From: Larix kaempferi
Lineage: Eukaryota > Streptophyta > Pinopsida > Pinales > Pinaceae
Direction of reading: 5' to 3'
Assembly: GCA_027924585.1 (NCBI GenBank)
Contig: BSBM01000150.1
Coordinates: 12,205,001-12,269,000, forward strand
DNA length: 64,000 bases
The position numbers and the translations under genes were made by a program. A model generated the notes under the pieces. That model worked only from the letters and a program-made list of their open reading frames with translations, had not been told where the DNA came from and did no database searches. Position 1 is the stretch's first letter. Each line of letters starts with the position of its first letter. Shown piece by piece: positions 59,466 through 64,000 of this stretch.

Positions 59466-59849
59466 GTAGAAGCAAGGAAGAGAGAGTGAGAGAGGGGGGG
59501 TTAGTTAGGGGTAAAGGGATAGGAGGGGGGTTAGCAAGGGGGAGAGAGAGGGAGGGAGAGACTGAGATAGGGGGTTAGTAACGATTGGGGGGGAAGGAGG
59601 GAGAGAGAGAGAGAGAGAGGAGAGGGTGTTAGTTTTAGGGAGTGAGAAAGAGATATGGGAGGTGTGGTTAGAGGTAGGTGGAGGTGTAGGGAAGAGAGCG
59701 AGACTGAGAGAGCCTAGGTTAGTAAGGGCTAGGGAGAGGAGGGGAGAGAGATAGAGAGGAGCGGGTTTTGGGCTAGGGGGAGTAGAAGATAGGTAGAAAG
59801 AGTAGGATGGCTAGGGATGGGGGAGAGGTTAGGGAGAGGGAGAGGGGGT

Positions 59850-59907
<58 letters not shown>

Positions 59908-59928
59908 GTAAAACCAGGGAAGAGAGAG

Positions 59929-59974
<46 letters not shown>

Positions 59975-60296
59975 GAGGATGATGATGATGATGATGATGA
60001 CGACGATGATGATGAAGATGATGATGATGATGAAGACGATGAAGATGATGGTGATGATGACCACAACGATGATGGTGATGATGAGGAGGAGGAGGAGGAG
60101 GAGGAGAAAGATGGAGATGACGATGATGATGATGAAGATGGTGATGAGGATGACGATGATGATGAAGATGATGATGAATATGATGATGAGGATGATGAAG
60201 ACGAAGATGGAGATGATGGTGATGAATAAGAAGATGATGATGATGATGATGGTGATGGTGATAATAACGAAGAGGATGATGATTATGATGATCAAT

Positions 60297-60329
<33 letters not shown>

Positions 60330-60420
60330 CATCTTCATCACCATCATATTCATATTCATCATCATCATCGTCATCTTCATCATCATCTTCATGATTATCA
60401 TCATCCTCATTACCATCCAG
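58540..60420. repeat. (GA)n- and (GAT)n-rich block, ~1-kb tandem duplication
   Basis: Two units of roughly 1 kb (about 58540-59400 and 59510-60420, offset near 970 bp) each consist of a purine-rich GA region, then (GAT)n, then a switch to (ATC)n at 59330-59396 and 60295-60418. Pure (GA)n runs lie at 59420-59462 and 59853-59904. The long His-, Met-, Ile- or Ser-rich frames here are artefacts of the trinucleotide repeat. Confidence 0.93.
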
Positions 60421-60713
60421 GGATAATTTTAAGGACCCATACTTATTTAAAAGTGTATAAACCTTGGTGAATCCTACCAATTCTTAAAATGTCAACTATA
60501 AAATATTTGGTGATATTTTTCTAAACATATTTCAATTTATGAGGATTTTATATAGTTTATATAACAATTTGGCAAATTGTAGAGTGAAAAAAGTTTACCC
60601 CATCAAAATTGGGCGAATGGGGCTTCAAGAAATGCAAATTAGCGAATCTCTTTTTGGAAATGAAAACATGGAAAAATAGCCCATGGGCTAAATTTCGCCC
60701 CTAAAATGATCCT
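60421..60713. other. Spacer between trinucleotide blocks
   Basis: AT-rich sequence with no gene or repeat recognised. Confidence 0.5.
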
Positions 60714-60754
60714 TGATCATCATCATCATCATCATATTCATCATGATATTCATC

Positions 60755-60786
<32 letters not shown>

Positions 60787-60890
60787 CATCGTTGTCGTCG
60801 TCTTCATCATCATCATCATCATCTTCATCATCTTCATCACCATCATCTTCATCTTCATCCTCTTCATCATATTCATCATCATCATCTTTC
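60714..60890. repeat. (ATC)n imperfect microsatellite
   Basis: Long run of catcat with occasional ttc and gtc variants. Frames over it are homopolymer-like and not genes. Confidence 0.95.
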
Positions 60891-60946
60891 TCTCACCCCC
60901 TTTATCTCCAATCTAACACTTCAAAACATAAATTTGTGAAGATAAT

Positions 60947-61102
60947 AACGCACGTGCGTTATGTAAAGACGAAATGCTAGTGCATTTTGTATATGAGAAA
61001 TGCGTTCGCATTTTGTATAACATTGAGCGCAAAAACAATAAAATTTGAATTTAACTATAACGCGCGTGCATTATTTGAATTTAAACATAAAGCGCGCGCG
61101 TT
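60947..61102 (+). repeat. 26-bp palindromic repeats, right array
   Basis: Units at 60947-60972, 60973-60998 and 60999-61024 are directly tandem with a 26-bp period; further cores lie at 61059-61072 and 61090-61102. The first core, AACGCACGTGCGTT, is a perfect 14-bp palindrome containing the CACGTG G-box. The others are AATGCTAGTGCATT, AATGCGTTCGCATT and AACGCGCGTGCATT. They match the array at 58234-58422 in inverted orientation. Confidence 0.82.
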
Positions 61103-62032
61103 CCTGAGCACCTAATCAACCACTACTCTCGCGCCTGCGTGTTAGCCACAATCCTATGTGGTTGGTTCGGACTTACCAAACCTGTGCTATGGAATTTACT
61201 AAACACTATCTAATTAAACATTTCCACCATTTTTCTCAATATGCATGTTTTTCACCACTCTCTACAGCATGACATACACGACCATTATTGATGAAATTTT
61301 AGGCATAGATAGATTTTTTTATGCAGATTCCAAATATGTAATTTAAAAAAAAATATTGATATTTTCTATTTATTTCCTAATTTTCTTGTGTCATCACTCC
61401 TTAAGTCAAAAAACATATTGTTAGTGTTTATTTCGTAACCTTTTCATTTCACAACCCTTTTTAAAAAAAATTGTATGTTGCACTAGTAGACACCGACCTC
61501 TATATGCTATAAAAAATCCAAGCCGAAATAACTGCATTAAGACCTTCAAAGGTTGCACCCACATTTTGCGTACCGTTCTCGAGGTTTGATCACTTACATA
61601 ATTAAAAAAAATTACAAATTAAACAATTAATTTTGGAAAAATAGTGCTGCTCTAGTGCTGTAGGTTCTATACATGTCTACCAATTTTGTAGCCCAAAACC
61701 GTCATTTAGGCATTGAAAGGCTGCTCCCACAAAAACATATACCTTATCATTTTCCAAAAAAATAAAAAAGTGACTGCTAGAAAACATGAAATTTGACATA
61801 GTTATGTAAACTTTCAATACTTAAAAATTATATATTCGGAAATGTGACTCAATGTCCTACGTTTTATCTTTTTTACTCGATGCAAGATATCTTGTGTTAG
61901 TATCTAAAAAAAAACAAGTAAGTTGAGGGATGCCCGATTTTTCAATTTTCTATTGCATCTAACGCGCCAAAAGTGATCCTCATTAGCTTGCACATGCCCC
62001 CCTATTTTAGAGATTTTGAGAGAAATACTGCT
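61103..62032. other. Intergenic, no gene recognised
   Basis: AT-rich sequence. A short hairpin, agccaca...tgtggtt, lies at about 61144-61163. No supported coding sequence. Confidence 0.5.
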
Positions 62033-64000
62033 AGATATGTGGCTACCATTTTTTGTCTTAACACGATGAAAAATGTTATTGTTCACCCATTTCCATGCCT
62101 ATATCTTACAATTTTTTGTATAGAGGTTTATTCCTCCAAGTTAAAGAAGATGGTCTTGTATTTTAATTTATGTGGAGGTGCCTTTAATGCATCTATTGCT
62201 ACTATTAAGTGTGGTAAACATGAGGTGACATGCATTCAATGGGAGGCTAATATTTTGACAAGAAGATACTCAATTATTGCATTGATTTCCACACTAAAAA
62301 GGGATTGAACACAAGTTCTAGAGATCTTATGAGATTCCCATTAGAAAGAAAAAGGAAAAAACAATATTTCTTCAGTGGTGGAGACAAGTGGGGGGACAAG
62401 GTCTACCTAGAGAATGCTTACTATCTTCACAACCATTGGGGCCTAGTGGACAAATATGAGGATACCATAAAGAAGTACCATCTTGGGGAATTTGACTAAT
62501 ATGTGTTGATGCATTCAAAAGTTACTTTTTCATCACCTCTTCTCATCTTGGCCTTGCAAGTTAGTTTCCTTTAAGATTACTCATGGGTGTTATGGAAAAC
62601 AAGTCCTTTTGACTACATTTTCTCGATCATTATGCATTCCACCACCATCTCATAAACATGTGTTGTGTTCCACCCAACTAAAAATGCAATTTATATGTTT
62701 GCAGAAGTCAATCAACATGCAAGTCCATGGACGTGTAGGCCATCCTAGAGAAGCAATCCCTATGCATTCTATAGGATCATAGTAAATATACATTATATAT
62801 ACATATATCATTGCCTTCTATACTATACTAAATCTATCTATTGCACAATCTTTCAACGAAATATTGCAAACACAAAACTCTTCAAATTCACTATGTAAGT
62901 TGTTACCATGAAACTCATTCAAATTGAAATGAAGTATTTGTCATTCCAATGCATTTCATAAAATTTCATGAAGAAAACACTTACTGCTTGACTATTGTGA
63001 GGGATGAAAATAAACATGAGTCTGTATTATAAATATTTGTGTGGATAAGCATTATAAAAATTAAAGTTGCATGGATCACATATTTATCTCCTTCAATTCA
63101 ATGTAACTACTTATTGAGTCAAAAGAAACATATCACAGTCCATAATGTTTAGTTCTATTTATTATTCTTTCACTGGCCTTTCAAATGTATCCAAATCCAA
63201 CAATAAAGGAAAAACTTTGATTCCTTGTGGATTTTTTTTTCCTTAACTCCATGCTACGCACAGTCACAATGGTAGCACGAATGGGAGTACCTAACGAGCC
63301 CCACCAATGTTATCCAAATATTGCTAGTGGAGAAATATACAAGTCCATGCTTTGCGTGTATTGTCAATGGAAGACTTCAATAATTCTCCAAATGTTTAAC
63401 TACACATTACTTTTCTTTTATGCCAATTTCTCTCTTCTTCATGACATATATTGCAACATGAGGATGTAAGGTCTTGGCTAAAGGTTCGCTCTTAGCTAAA
63501 AGGTCATATGCTCACATTGCAATTATGCTAATCATTTTTTCAAGGAAAATGATAGTTTTTAATTGATTATTTATTGACAAGTTTCCTTGCAAGGAAGTAA
63601 TCTCTAAGAACTATGTAATATTTACAACTTTTAATGTTTATTAAGAGTTTTGGATTGTGGATTACTATAGAGTGAGTTCATACTTGTTTTTTTCAACATG
63701 GTTAAAAGTTTCATCATTCTAAGTGGAATTATTTTTTGTGTGTTGAATGTGGGAAATTATTACATGCGAAAGGAGGATAGTTTGTCCCTTTAATAATTTA
63801 CACTTTTTTTATTATTATAAAAACATGCAACTTAAAAAAAGATATTAGTAATCATCGCCTACCCTTTAGAAAGTCAATTATACTTCAAAGTAACCTTATG
63901 ATCAACCAACTTATGAGATATCAAATGACAATCATTAATTTTATTTATAAATATTTAAAAAAAAAATTGAAATTGTATTATCTTGACAAGAATATGCAAA
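62033..64000. repeat. Right copy of the ~2-kb direct repeat (truncated by window end)
   Basis: Same orientation as 1-1972. Both short frames recur (61973-62308 and 62305-62499), with substitutions and a small indel near 62080. The copy runs to the end of the window without reaching a boundary. Whether it extends left of 62033 cannot be tested because the other copy is cut at base 1. Confidence 0.9.

Noticed and set aside
58750-60939. Long frames rich in His, Ile, Met, Ser or Asp (up to 217 residues) on both strands
   Set aside because: They are direct translations of (GAT)n/(ATC)n and (GA)n repeats, open in several frames at once, with no non-repetitive protein content.
1-64000. The end repeats as LTRs of one giant retroelement
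   Set aside because: The 60 kb between them contains several independent elements with their own target duplications plus host-type genes, and the repeats show no TG...CA ends, primer binding site or purine tract.

Overview
The window looks like nuclear DNA of a land plant with a large, repeat-rich genome. I infer a gymnosperm or similar lineage from the very large nested LTR retrotransposons, the AT-rich background and a nuclear gene for the photosystem I subunit PsaK with an N-terminal presequence. That placement is an inference. No bacterial-style operons, rRNA, tRNA or CRISPR arrays are visible.

Layout. 1-1972 and 62033-64000 are two direct copies of one roughly 2-kb repeat, both cut by the window edges. 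3647-5519 (minus) is an L-gulonolactone oxidase gene broken by three frame changes; a second small relic of the same gene lies at 49165-49480. 8722-20238 is a minus-strand Ty3/gypsy chromovirus with a chromodomain. Its integrase is split at a GAACC target duplication by a smaller plus-strand gypsy element (11765-16073). Its 5' LTR is cut off and joined to a plus-strand gypsy relic (20239-23698). 24713-26837 is an ORF1-only LINE insertion bounded by a 17-bp target-site duplication. 30062-46691 is a 16.6-kb minus-strand Tat/Ogre-like element with CTAAC target duplications. It has a large extra ORF in the env position and what looks like a second capsid-like domain between protease and reverse transcriptase. 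A young 3.45-kb non-autonomous LTR element (36286-39733, target duplication CTTTG) sits between its RNase H and integrase.

The single-copy part is small. psaK lies at 51119-51685. A multi-exon DDE-type transposase-like gene lies at 54411-57666 (minus). It is followed by a 32-bp minisatellite, inverted arrays of a 26-bp palindromic repeat (58234-58422 and 60947-61102) and a large (GA)n/(GAT)n block between those arrays.

The most unusual item is the LINE ORF1. Read in one frame (24738-26582), it contains a complete ubiquitin-like domain that aligns to ubiquitin residues 2-76 without a gap and ends in LRGG, directly upstream of a DUF4283 domain and a zinc-knuckle-like motif. Most elements here have decayed by nonsense point changes compatible with C-to-T transitions while keeping frame, as expected for methylated plant repeats.
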